Source: Naumannella cuiyingiana
GTDB lineage: Bacteria; Actinomycetota; Actinomycetes; Propionibacteriales; Propionibacteriaceae
Length of the DNA: 64,000 bases
Direction of reading: 5' to 3'
Assembly: GCF_013408305.1 (NCBI RefSeq)
Contig: NZ_JACBZS010000001.1
Span: 124,001-188,000 of the forward strand
Shown: positions 43,452 to 51,569 of the stretch, piece by piece
Layout: every line of letters begins with the position of its first letter
Position numbering within the stretch: position 1 is the first letter of the stretch
Translations under genes and position numbers: made by a program
Notes under the pieces: model-generated
Database searches by the model: none
What the model was told of the DNA's origin: nothing
The model's input: the letters and a program-made list of their open reading frames with translations, nothing else

Positions 43452-44689
43452 CGAGATTTCCTCTCGCTGCGGGTCTTTCGGCTGGGTTGTGGGCGCCCCG
43501 CTGCGCCGCGTCTGAGATCGTCGACCTTGGTCCGCGGCATCGTGAGTACCGAGCCGTCGGGTGTGCCTTCCTCGTCGGCGGTCTCGGTGATGCTGACCTT
43601 GGCCGAGGAGGCATTGCGGGCCTTCAGCTCGGCCTCGTCGCGGCGCTTGTGCACCCGCTTGTCCTGGCGTACCACGTCTTCGTCGCGGCGCTTGAAGTCC
43701 ACCACCAGCGGCGTGGCGATGAAGATCGAGGAGTAGGCGCCGGCGAGCATGCCCACCAACAGGGCCAGGCCGACATCCTTCAGGGGTCCGGTGCCGAGCA
43801 GCACGGCGCCGGTGAAGAGCAGCGCGACGACGGGCAGGATGCCGATCATGGTCGTATTCAGCGACCGGATCAGCACCTGGTTGACCGCGTCGTTGGCCTC
43901 CTCGGCATAGGTCTTGCGGGACAGCTCGCGGGTGTTCTCCCGGAGCCGGTCGAAGACCACCACGGTGTCGTAGAGCGAGTAGCCGAGGATCGTCAGCACG
44001 CCGATCACCGTGGTCGGGGTGACGGTGAAGCCGAGCAGCGCATAGACACCGACGGTCAGGATCAGGTCGTGCATCAAGGCGACGATGGCCGCCGCCGAGT
44101 ACTTCCAGTCCCGGAAGTAGATGGCGATCATGATCATCACCAGGGCCAGGAAGATGCCCAGCGCGAGCGCGGCCTTGCTGGACACCTGCTGGCCCCACGA
44201 TGGGCCGATCACGCTGTTGGCGACCTGGTCCGGGGGGATCTGCAGGCTGTCGGCGATCGCCGTGCGAACCGTCGTGGTCTCCTCGGGCGTCAGGGCACGG
44301 GTCTGGGCCCGGACGCTGGCGCCGGTCACCTGGACGGTGACCTCCTGCATGTCGGGTACGCCGGAGTTCTGGACCGCCTCGCGCACCACCGGCACCGCCG
44401 CGGCGGCGTCGGGCGCCGGAGCGGTGAAGGCGGCGCCGCCGGTGAACTCGATGCCGAGCGACAGGCCGCGCACCAACAACCCGATCAGGCAGATCAGGAT
44501 GACGACGGCGGAGGCGGCGTACCAGCGCTTGCGGACGCGGATGAACTCGAAGGCCAGATTTCCGGTCCACCACCGGTGCGCCAGCCGGCCGAGGGCGCTG
44601 CCGCCCCGGTCCGGCCCGGTGGTCCGTTCGGCTGCCTCCATCGGCTCGCCCGACGTGTCGTCGGTCGGATCGGTCTGCTTGGTTGCCAT
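43448..44689 (-). CDS. secF: Protein translocase subunit SecF
   Basis: Inner-membrane protein of 413 aa that assists SecYEG with proton-motive-force-driven export. It has one N-terminal helix (about 57-76), the GIEFTGG motif near residue 79, an extracytoplasmic domain and five further helices with YSLYDTVVVFDRLREN and SLNTT. The C-terminal ~60 residues are basic and extended. ATG starts one nucleotide after the secD stop, and its stop overlaps apt. Length is normal for actinobacteria. Confidence 0.96.
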   Translation of the reverse strand: MATKQTDPTDDTSGEPMEAAERTTGPDRGGSALGRLAHRWWTGNLAFEFIRVRKRWYAASAVVILICLIGLLVRGLSLGIEFTGGAAFTAPAPDAAAAVPVVREAVQNSGVPDMQEVTVQVTGASVRAQTRALTPEETTTVRTAIADSLQIPPDQVANSVIGPSWGQQVSSKAALALGIFLALVMIMIAIYFRDWKYSAAAIVALMHDLILTVGVYALLGFTVTPTTVIGVLTILGYSLYDTVVVFDRLRENTRELSRKTYAEEANDAVNQVLIRSLNTTMIGILPVVALLFTGAVLLGTGPLKDVGLALLVGMLAGAYSSIFIATPLVVDFKRRDEDVVRQDKRVHKRRDEAELKARNASSAKVSITETADEEGTPDGSVLTMPRTKVDDLRRGAAGRPQPSRKTRSERKSR

Positions 44690-44690
44690 G

Positions 44691-46346
44691 TCAGGCCCCC
44701 TTCCCGGCGAGTGCGGGTTCCGCGCCGCGGGTCCGCCCGCCGGGCAGTCGGCGGACGCCCATGTGGTCAGCGCTCAGGCCGGACAGCCGGTACTTGCCGG
44801 AACCGAAGAATCGCGTCCGCACCAGCAACGACATGAGTGGCTTGGTGAACCAGAACGCCACGGCGAGGTCGATCAGCGTGGTCAGGGCCAACGTGAACGC
44901 GAATCCGCGGATGCCACCGATCGCCAGGATGAACAACACGATCGCGGAGAGCAGCGAGACCGCATTGGCGATCATGATGGTACGCCGGGCCTTGACCCAC
45001 GCCGTCTCCACGGCCGAGCGCAGGGTCCTCCCCTCGCGGACCTCGTCGCGGATCTTGGCGTAGTAGATGACGAAGGAGTCCGCCGTCAGACCGATCGCCG
45101 CCACCGCCCCGGCGATGGCCGGCAGGTTCAACGCAAAACCGGTGATCGAACCCAGCAGCACCATTGCCTCATACGTCAGCGCACCCGCGATCACCAGCGT
45201 GGCGACCACCACGATGCCGAGCGCGCGGTAGTAGAGGAAGCAGTAGCCGAGCACCAGCAGCAGACCGACGGCGCCCGCGATCAGGCCGGCGCGCAACTGG
45301 TCCGCACCGAGCGTCGGCGACACCGTCTCCGCCGAGTCGACCGTGAACGACAACGGCAGCGCGCCGTACTTCAGCACGTTGGCGAGCTCGTTGGCGCTGT
45401 CCTGGTTGAAGGAGCCGGAGATCTCGGCCTGGCCGCCGGCGATGGGCTGGTTGACGCTCGGCGCGGAGACGGTGTCGCCGTCCAGCACGATCGCGAACTG
45501 GTTCTGTGGCTGCTGCTTCGTGGCCAGCGTACCGGTCGCCCGTTCGAAGGCGGCCGATCCCTGACCGTTGAACTGGAGCGTGACAACCCACTCGAAGCGG
45601 CCCTGCGGGATGCCCGCCTGCGCGCCGGTCACGTCCTGGCCGCTGATCAGCATCGGACCGAGCAGAAACTTCGCCGTCCCGGCCGTGTCGCAGGAGAACA
45701 GCGGCTGGTCGGCCACGTCCGGGAACGGCTGACCGCAGGTCCACTGGGCGAAGTCGGCGAGGTCTTGTTCCGAGGGCTGCCAGTTGAGCGCCTGGTCGGG
45801 CGCCGTCGCGCCCGGCTGGCCCTCGACGCTGGGGCGCGGCGCGAGCGGCTCCGGCGGGGCCGTCGGCAGACCGGGCCCGGGACGCCGGTTGCCCTCGGCC
45901 GGCGGTGGTTCCTCCGGCGGTGCGGTCGCCTCGGCGCCGGGCTGACCGCCGGCGTTCGGCGGCGGGGTCACCGATTCCATCTGGTACACGGGCCGGAACC
46001 GCAATTGCGCGGTGGTGCCGACGAGGCGGACCAGTTCTTCCTGGTCGACGTTCGGCACGGCGACGACGATCTGCCGGTCACCGGAGGTGGTGATCTCCGC
46101 CTCGCCGACGCCGAGCCCGTTCACGCGCTGCTCGATGATCTGGCGGGCCTGTTCCAGGCTGGTCGGGTCGACGGCGCCGGTTCCAGTGGTGTTGGTGGCC
46201 GTCAGGGTGACGGTGGTGCCGCCGCGCAGGTCGAGCCCGAGCCGGGGCACCCAGGTCCCGAAGGCCGCCATCGCGCCGGCCAGGGCCGCGATCACCACGC
46301 CGAAGATGATCAGCGTGCGGACAGGATGAATCTTTCGTGCTGCCAC
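44691..46346 (-). CDS. secD: Protein translocase subunit SecD
   Basis: Partner of SecF, 551 aa. It has an N-terminal membrane helix (about 11-32), the GLDLRGGTTVTL motif, the P1 domain with a Pro/Glu-rich insertion near residues 125-175 (GAEATAPPEEPPPAEG), and five membrane helices with IGLTADSFVIYYAKIRDE near 430-447. The insertion is unlike Gram-negative SecD and common in actinobacteria. The start is a GTG at 46346. It is followed by secF after one base. Confidence 0.96.
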   Translation of the reverse strand: MAARKIHPVRTLIIFGVVIAALAGAMAAFGTWVPRLGLDLRGGTTVTLTATNTTGTGAVDPTSLEQARQIIEQRVNGLGVGEAEITTSGDRQIVVAVPNVDQEELVRLVGTTAQLRFRPVYQMESVTPPPNAGGQPGAEATAPPEEPPPAEGNRRPGPGLPTAPPEPLAPRPSVEGQPGATAPDQALNWQPSEQDLADFAQWTCGQPFPDVADQPLFSCDTAGTAKFLLGPMLISGQDVTGAQAGIPQGRFEWVVTLQFNGQGSAAFERATGTLATKQQPQNQFAIVLDGDTVSAPSVNQPIAGGQAEISGSFNQDSANELANVLKYGALPLSFTVDSAETVSPTLGADQLRAGLIAGAVGLLLVLGYCFLYYRALGIVVVATLVIAGALTYEAMVLLGSITGFALNLPAIAGAVAAIGLTADSFVIYYAKIRDEVREGRTLRSAVETAWVKARRTIMIANAVSLLSAIVLFILAIGGIRGFAFTLALTTLIDLAVAFWFTKPLMSLLVRTRFFGSGKYRLSGLSADHMGVRRLPGGRTRGAEPALAGKGA

Positions 46347-46369
46347 GGATCGGTTACCTCATCAGCCGT

Positions 46370-46774
46370 TCAGCGGTCGGCGGGTGGCTTGGCACCGCCG
46401 GTGTCCTGGTCGTTCACCGGGTCGGATGCCGGCGGAATGCTCTCGGGTCCGGCGGGCTCCGCTGCCGGATCCTCGACCGCCGGCACGTCGGTGAACTCGT
46501 CGCCGTCGCCATCGGGCAGCACCTGCACGATCGCCTGCTTGACCACGGTCACGATCACCCCGGGGGCAATCTCGATCCGGGCCTGCCGGTCGCCGACCTC
46601 GGCGACGGTGCCGATGACCCCCGACGCCGTCATCACGCGGGCGCCGACGGTGGCCGACTCGAGGGTCCGCGCCTGTTCCTTCTGCCGATTGCGGGTCGGG
46701 CGGATGATCAGGAAGTAGAAACCGACGACCATCAGGGCGATCAGCCCGAGCGTGGTCAGGTTCTCGAGATTCAT
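46370..46774 (-). CDS. yajC: Preprotein translocase subunit YajC
   Basis: Small membrane protein of 134 aa: one N-terminal helix (LTTLGLIALMVVGFYFLIIRP), the family motif RPTRNRQKEQARTL, and GARVMTASGVIGTVAEVGDR. The acidic Pro-rich tail is longer than in Gram-negatives. It associates with SecDF. AGGAG lies about 6 nt upstream of the ATG. The 149-bp gap to ruvB (46775-46923) shows no gene and probably carries its promoter. Confidence 0.93.
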   Translation of the reverse strand: MNLENLTTLGLIALMVVGFYFLIIRPTRNRQKEQARTLESATVGARVMTASGVIGTVAEVGDRQARIEIAPGVIVTVVKQAIVQVLPDGDGDEFTDVPAVEDPAAEPAGPESIPPASDPVNDQDTGGAKPPADR

Positions 46775-46923
46775 TCGGCTCCTCGTTCGGCGGTGCTCTG
46801 CTCGTTGCGCACGTGTCCCCGCGCCTACCCGGCGGGCACGGCGCGCACACTCGTGCCTTCCGACCGCCGGAGTCTACCCAGACAACCCGTGAATCCCGCA
46901 CCGGCCGCGCCGACCCGCTGCGC

Positions 46924-48018
46924 TCAGTCGGCGTCGAACAGGCTCGGATCGCTGCGATTGTTCGGCGGCAGCAGGCCGAGATGCGCCCAGCCCGCGGGCG
47001 TTGCGACCCGTCCGCGGGGGGTACGCATCATCAACCCTTCCCGAACCAGGAACGGTTCGGCAACCTCCTCGACCGTCTCCGGCTCCTCGCCCACGGCGAT
47101 GGCCAGCGTGGACAGTCCGACCGGTCCGCCGGCGAAGCGCCGACACATGGCCTCCAGGACACCACGGTCGAGCCGGTCGAGCCCGCGCTCGTCCACCTCG
47201 TAGAGCGCCAGTGCCGCCCGCGCCAGCTCCAGCGTCACCGCGCCGTCGGCCTTGACCTGCGCGTAGTCGCGCACGCGGCGCAGCAATCGGTTCGCGATCC
47301 GCGGCGTACCCCGGGACCGGCCGGCGATCTCGGCGGCGGCATCGGGCGCCAGCGCGACGCCCAGGCGCTGCGCCGAACGCGACACGATCTCGCGCAGCGC
47401 GTCGGCATCGTAGAAGTCCAGTTGTGCGGTGAACCCGAAACGGTCGCGCAGCGGCCCCGGCAGCAGGCCGGCCCGGGTGGTCGCGCCGACCAGGGTGAAC
47501 CGCGGGATCTCCAGCGGAATGGCCGTGGCGCCCGGCCCCTTGCCGACGACCACGTCGACCCGGAAGTCCTCCATCGCGAGGTAGAGCATCTCCTCGGCGG
47601 CACGCGACATCCGGTGGATCTCGTCGAGGAAGAAGACCTCACCCTCCCCCAGCCCGGACAAGATCGCGGCCAGGTCGCCGGCGTGCTGGATCGCCGGCCC
47701 GGACGAGATCCGCAGCGCGACGCCCAGCTCGTTGGCGATGATCATCGCCAGCGTCGTCTTGCCCAGCCCCGGCGGCCCGGACAACAAGACATGGTCCGGC
47801 ACGTGCTCGCGCCCGCGGGCGGCAGACAGCACGAGCCCGAGCTGGTCGGCGACCCGCGGCTGGCCGCCGAAGTCGGCCAGCCGCTGCGGCCGCAGGGCGG
47901 CCTCGGCGGCCGCCTCGTCCGGGCCGGCCGCCGGGTCGACCGGCGATCCGTCGCGCCGGCCGCCGGGATCGCGGGAATCGCTGTCGGCAGACACCCGGCC
48001 ATTCTGCCAGCCGGTCAT
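46924..48018 (-). CDS. ruvB: Holliday junction branch-migration ATPase RuvB
   Basis: AAA+ motor of 364 aa that with RuvA drives Holliday junction branch migration. Walker A is [11 protein letters not shown], Walker B is FFLDEIHRM, sensor 1 is [11 protein letters not shown], and the arginine finger lies in PLRDRFG. The C-terminal winged helix ends [17 protein letters not shown]. The ATG at 48018 gives a longer, Asp/Arg-rich N-terminus; a GTG at 47994 is an alternative. It is 28 bp downstream of ruvA. Confidence 0.96.
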   Translation of the reverse strand: MTGWQNGRVSADSDSRDPGGRRDGSPVDPAAGPDEAAAEAALRPQRLADFGGQPRVADQLGLVLSAARGREHVPDHVLLSGPPGLGKTTLAMIIANELGVALRISSGPAIQHAGDLAAILSGLGEGEVFFLDEIHRMSRAAEEMLYLAMEDFRVDVVVGKGPGATAIPLEIPRFTLVGATTRAGLLPGPLRDRFGFTAQLDFYDADALREIVSRSAQRLGVALAPDAAAEIAGRSRGTPRIANRLLRRVRDYAQVKADGAVTLELARAALALYEVDERGLDRLDRGVLEAMCRRFAGGPVGLSTLAIAVGEEPETVEEVAEPFLVREGLMMRTPRGRVATPAGWAHLGLLPPNNRSDPSLFDAD

Positions 48019-48046
48019 CCGCCGCCCCCGGTCTGCGGTCGGGCGA

Positions 48047-48643
48047 TCACTTGCGCGCGAGGGTCTGCAGCGCGGCCCGCATCAGGTCGGCGACTCGCGC
48101 CCGCTCGTCGGCCATCGGCGCGACCCGGTCGCACGCCGCCTCGGCGTCCTTGGCCGACCATCCCAGACCCTGCAGGCCCGCCAGCACCTGCTCGCGCCAC
48201 GCCGCCGTCGGCGAGGCGGGCGCCGCGACCCCCGCCGGACCGACCGCGTTGATCTTGTCGCGCAACTCGATGCAGATCCGTTCGGCGCCCTTGCGACCGA
48301 TCCCCGGCACCCGGGTCAGGGTGGCAAGATCACCGGCGGCAATGGCTGCCCGCAGGTCGTCCGGCCCGTGCACCGCCAAGGCCGCCTGGGCGAGCTTCGG
48401 CCCGACGCCATTGGCGGTGATCAACAGCTCGAACAGATCGCGCTCGTCGGCATCGGCGAAGCCGTAGAGGGTCATCGAGTCCTCGCGGACCACCATCGAG
48501 GTGGCGAGCCGGGCCCGCTCGCCGGGCCGCAGCTCGCTCGCCGTCGCCGGCGTGATCAGCACCAGTACGCCGAATCCGGAGAGATCGATCACCGCCGAGG
48601 TCGTGCCGACCCGGTCGACCGTGCCCGCCAGATGCGCGATCAC
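48047..48643 (-). CDS. ruvA: Holliday junction DNA helicase subunit RuvA
   Basis: Protein of 198 aa with an N-terminal OB fold ([20 protein letters not shown]), two HhH motifs ([15 protein letters not shown] and [18 protein letters not shown]) and a C-terminal RuvB-contact domain ([20 protein letters not shown]). It starts at a GTG that overlaps the ruvC stop (GTGA). The much longer open frame to the right is a shadow. It forms tetramers around the junction. Confidence 0.95.
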   Translation of the reverse strand: MIAHLAGTVDRVGTTSAVIDLSGFGVLVLITPATASELRPGERARLATSMVVREDSMTLYGFADADERDLFELLITANGVGPKLAQAALAVHGPDDLRAAIAAGDLATLTRVPGIGRKGAERICIELRDKINAVGPAGVAAPASPTAAWREQVLAGLQGLGWSAKDAEAACDRVAPMADERARVADLMRAALQTLARK

Positions 48644-49212
48644 GCCTTCCTCCCGCCGCGGGCGTGGGCGGCCACCGCGGCCGCGTACCCGTTCGTCGGT
48701 CGGGAGGCGCCCGCCACCGCATCGGCGTACCGTCCGGCGGCGCCGCCGCGCCACAGGTGACAGATCGCCAGGGCCAGCGCGTCGGCGGCATCCGCGGGCC
48801 TCGGCGCCTCCGGCAGGCGCAGGATCCGGGTCACCATCTCGCCGACCTGGCGCTTGTCGGCGCGGCCGGAGCCGGTGATCGCCGCCTTCACCTCGCTCGG
48901 CGTGTGCAGCACCACCGGCAGCCCGGCGCGCGCCGCGACCAGCATCGCCACCCCTGCCGCCTGCGCGGTGCCCATCACCGTCTGCACGTTGTGCTGGGCG
49001 AACACCCGCTCGATCGTCACCACCTCGGGCCGGTGTTCGGCGAGCCAGTCCTGCACCGCCCGCTCGATCTGCACCAGCCGGCGCGCCGGATCGAGCTCGG
49101 CCGGTGTCCTGGCCACTCCGACCGCGACCAGCGTCGGCGGCCGGCCGACGGTCCCCTCGACCACGCCCAACCCGCAGCGGGTCAGGCCCGGGTCGATCCC
49201 GAGCACGCGCAT
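48640..49212 (-). CDS. ruvC: Crossover junction endodeoxyribonuclease RuvC
   Basis: RNase H-like resolvase of 190 aa that cuts Holliday junctions. Acidic catalytic residues lie in [12 protein letters not shown] (Asp7), TIERVF (Glu), and [12 protein letters not shown] (two Asp). ATG 49212 (MRVLGIDPG) has AGGAGG 4 nt upstream and a TAGCAT -10 box at 49246-49251; the ATG at 49236 is less likely. It is the first gene of ruvC-ruvA-ruvB. In most actinobacteria yebC lies directly upstream; here an opposite-strand block intervenes. Confidence 0.95.
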   Translation of the reverse strand: MRVLGIDPGLTRCGLGVVEGTVGRPPTLVAVGVARTPAELDPARRLVQIERAVQDWLAEHRPEVVTIERVFAQHNVQTVMGTAQAAGVAMLVAARAGLPVVLHTPSEVKAAITGSGRADKRQVGEMVTRILRLPEAPRPADAADALALAICHLWRGGAAGRYADAVAGASRPTNGYAAAVAAHARGGRKA

Positions 49213-49245
49213 CCGGCCTCCTGATCGATAGAACACGTGTTCGGA

Positions 49246-49251
49246 TGCTAG
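49246..49251 (-). promoter_or_regulatory. Candidate -10 element for ruvCAB
   Basis: TAGCAT on the minus strand, about 27 nt of leader before ATG 49212. An overlapping CGAACACGTGTTCG palindrome (49232-49245 in GAACACGTGTTC form) lies just inside the predicted start site and resembles a SOS/LexA-like box (GAACN4GTTC), so LexA control is plausible. Confidence 0.5.
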
Positions 49252-49360
49252 CGGCGGGCGCGGCGGTTGGCGGTCCGGCGCGCCGGGCCCACCGCCGGTC
49301 GGCCCCCGGCGTTGCTAGCTTGCTCGCGAATCTGTCGGCGCCGGGCGGTCGGGGACCAAC

Positions 49361-50317
49361 ATGCTGCGCATCCATTTCACCGAGCGGGACCTGACCAGCG
49401 TCGTCCTGGCCGACGACGTCTCGTTGATGTGGGAGCTCGTGTTGAGCGTGCACCGGCTCCAGGCGCGTCGCCGGCACCGGGCGTTCGATGCGTGGCAGGC
49501 CGAGGTGCTCGCCGCCGGCCTGCCGGAGCAGTGCCGCGTGCTGCTGCACCTCGCGCCCCCGATCGGCTACACCCCCGACTTCCTCACCCCCGAGGACGCG
49601 GTGACCAGCATCGATGCCGGCCGCGACGCCATCGCCGACACCGACCGCAGCATCGTCGGCGCCCAGGTCGCCGAGCTCGACGCCGAACGGGGGCTGGCCG
49701 CGGCGCAGCGGCCGGCCGTCGACATCGACGCGCTCGTCAAGGCGCTCGACGTGTACTGGCACCTCGCGCTGGCGCCCTACTGGCAACGCATCCGCCGGCG
49801 CGTCCACGAAGACCTCGAGGTACGCCGCCAACTGCTCGCGACCAGCGGCATCGCGGCGCTGCTGGAGTCGCTCGGGCCTGGGATCGAGTGGCAGCCGCCC
49901 TTTTTGATCATCAAGGGACCGCGCCGCTCGGCGGACCTGCACCTCGACGGCCGCGGGATCGTGCTGCAGCCGGCGTACTTCTGCCTCGACGACCCGACCA
50001 AGCTGCGCGACCCGCTGGGCCGACCGACCCTGGTCCACCCCACCGCGCACGACCCCGAGGTGCTGGCGGCCGGGGAGGACACCGCCGATCCGGGCGTCGC
50101 CCGGCTGATCGGGCCGGCCCGGCACGAGATCCTCGGCGCCGCCGCCGTGCCCGGCACCACCAGCGATCTGGCCGACCGCGCCAGCGTGTCGGTGTCCGCG
50201 GCCAGCCGCCATGCGGCGGTCCTCCGGGCCGCGGGGCTCCTGGCGTCCTACCGGACGGGGCGCAGCGTCGAGCACCGCCTCACCGACCTCGGCCGGACCC
50301 TGCTCGACGGCGCCTGA
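49361..50317 (+). CDS. ArsR-like winged-helix transcriptional regulator
   Basis: Protein of 318 aa. The C-terminal ~70 residues are an ArsR-type winged helix: RHEILGAAAVPGTTSDLADR then ASVSVSAASRHAAVLRAAGL, with LTDLGRTLLDG at the end. The N-terminal ~240 residues (IHFTERDLTSVVLADDVSLMWE...) are not a known enzyme to me and resemble the regulator subgroup annotated DUF5937. A TAGCTT box at 49316-49321 could be its -10. It is divergent from ruvC and heads the opposite-strand block. Target genes are unknown; the adjacent hydrolase genes are candidates. Confidence 0.82.
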   Translation: MLRIHFTERDLTSVVLADDVSLMWELVLSVHRLQARRRHRAFDAWQAEVLAAGLPEQCRVLLHLAPPIGYTPDFLTPEDAVTSIDAGRDAIADTDRSIVGAQVAELDAERGLAAAQRPAVDIDALVKALDVYWHLALAPYWQRIRRRVHEDLEVRRQLLATSGIAALLESLGPGIEWQPPFLIIKGPRRSADLHLDGRGIVLQPAYFCLDDPTKLRDPLGRPTLVHPTAHDPEVLAAGEDTADPGVARLIGPARHEILGAAAVPGTTSDLADRASVSVSAASRHAAVLRAAGLLASYRTGRSVEHRLTDLGRTLLDGA

Positions 50318-50377
50318 GCCTCCGCCCGCCGGGGAACCCGCGTACGCCTGCTCGCCCCGGCCACCGGCCGCCGCCCC

Positions 50378-50496
50378 GCCGGAACCGACCGCTCGCCCGG
50401 GTTCTGGTCGCCGACGCCGGCCGATGCCGGCCGAGACCCCGACGAGCGGTCGGTTCCGGCGGCGATGCGGCAGCCCGGGCCAGCCAGAACCTGGGC
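50378..50496. repeat. Nested intergenic inverted repeats, CCGACCRCTCG family
   Basis: Left arm GCCGGAACCGACCGCTCG (50378-50395) is perfectly complementary to 50443-50460 (18 of 18). A second right arm at 50474-50496 (CCAGAACCTGGGCGAGTGG, continuing TCGG) pairs with 50386-50407 with two mismatches over 23 nt. The left arm can therefore form two mutually exclusive hairpins. No T-run follows. It fills most of the 339-bp gap 50318-50656, which has no gene. Confidence 0.85.
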
Positions 50497-50560
50497 GAGT
50501 GGTCGGTAATGGCGCAGCTCGGCGACCCCGGACCAGCTCGACGCAGTCAGGCGCCGGGCA

Positions 50561-50582
50561 CCTTTGCGTCCTTCTGCAAAGG
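50561..50582 (+). promoter_or_regulatory. Small hairpin upstream of the NlpC/P60 gene
   Basis: CCTTTGC (50561-50567) and GCAAAGG (50576-50582) form a perfect 7-bp stem with an 8-nt loop, 75 nt before the NlpC/P60 start. It could be an operator or part of a leader. It lacks the ydaO/c-di-AMP riboswitch core. Confidence 0.4.
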
Positions 50583-50656
50583 ATTGTCGTCCCCGATCCG
50601 CTCCGGCCAGCGTGGTGTTCGCAACAACCGGACACTCACGAAGGGCAGGAAAGATC

Positions 50657-51535
50657 ATGACCACCACGACCATCCGTCCCGACGGAATCCGCAGGACGAT
50701 CGCCGGCATCGCCGCGACCCTCGCGCTCGGCGGCGGTCTCGCCGCCGGCGTCGCGACCACGGCGCCGATCGACCGGGCCAGCGCCGCGAGCTGCGCGGCG
50801 CAGACCGACGCCACCGCCGAGGCGACGGCGATGATCGACGCCGCGTGCGCCGAGGTCGCGGCCGGCACCCTCTACTCGTGGGGCGGCGGGCACGACGCCG
50901 AGCCCGGCCCGTCGACCGGCATCCCGAATCCCGACGCCGGCTACGACCACACCAACCGCACCGGCCTGGACTGCTCGGGCCTGGTCCGCTGGGCCTGGTT
51001 CAAGGCGACGGGCGTCGACTTCGGCGGCGTGGCCACCAGCGGGATGCCCGACGCGCTCGAGGCGAACGGCTTCACCGATGTCGGCACCGACGAGGCCAAC
51101 TGGCAGCCCGGCGACATCATCATCTGGACCGGGCACACCGCGATCTACCTCGGCGGAGGCCAGATGGTGCAGGCCCAGGGCGCCGACGAGGGCCTGAACG
51201 TGAAGCCGGTGAGCTCGCAGGGCGACCGGACGCGGGTGGGCACCTTCCGGCACGGCGGCGACGGCGGCGGAACCGTCCCGCCGCCCAGCCCGGGCGGACA
51301 GTCGATCACGGTGTACGCCACGGACGTCAACGTCCGCAGCGACGCCACCAGCCAGAGCACCTCGGTCGGCAAGGTCAGCCAGCGCCCGGCCAACTTCACC
51401 TGCCAGAAGCGGGGCGAGAGCGTCAGCTCCGAGGGCTACACCAACGACCTGTGGTCCTACTCCGACGAGCTCGGCGGCTATGTGAACAACGTCTTCCTGC
51501 AGGGCCCGGCCGACTTCGGTCTGCCGACCTGCTGA
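50657..51535 (+). CDS. Secreted NlpC/P60 endopeptidase with C-terminal SH3-like domain
   Basis: Protein of 292 aa. A signal peptide (RRTIAGIAATLALGGGLAAGV) probably ends near residue 44. The NlpC/P60 domain (about 65-200) shows Cys106 in LDCSGLVRWAW and His160 in GHTAIYLGGG; the third polar residue is likely Gln172 in MVQAQG. A Pro/Gly linker leads to an SH3b-like domain (216-292) with two Cys. Such proteins cut peptidoglycan stem peptides. AGGAAAG is about 5 nt upstream of ATG 50657. It is 34 bp from the next gene, so the two form an operon. Confidence 0.9.
   Translation: MTTTTIRPDGIRRTIAGIAATLALGGGLAAGVATTAPIDRASAASCAAQTDATAEATAMIDAACAEVAAGTLYSWGGGHDAEPGPSTGIPNPDAGYDHTNRTGLDCSGLVRWAWFKATGVDFGGVATSGMPDALEANGFTDVGTDEANWQPGDIIIWTGHTAIYLGGGQMVQAQGADEGLNVKPVSSQGDRTRVGTFRHGGDGGGTVPPPSPGGQSITVYATDVNVRSDATSQSTSVGKVSQRPANFTCQKRGESVSSEGYTNDLWSYSDELGGYVNNVFLQGPADFGLPTC
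51296..51532 (+). repeat. SH3-domain coding repeat, copy 1
   Basis: A 237-bp coding segment repeated at 51687-51923 with a 391-bp offset, about 90% identical by eye, with long identical runs at the start (GTACGCCACGGAYGTCAACG region) and end. It encodes the C-terminal SH3-like domain of the NlpC/P60 protein. The sharp edges suggest recent duplication or gene conversion. Confidence 0.88.
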
Positions 51536-51569
51536 CCACCCGCAGCCACACCGACTCCAGGAGATGATC

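Noticed and set aside
50560-50656. ydaO (c-di-AMP) riboswitch before the NlpC/P60 gene
   Set aside because: Such switches often precede cell-wall hydrolase genes, but the conserved GGGGTGAAT-type core is missing and the space is too short.
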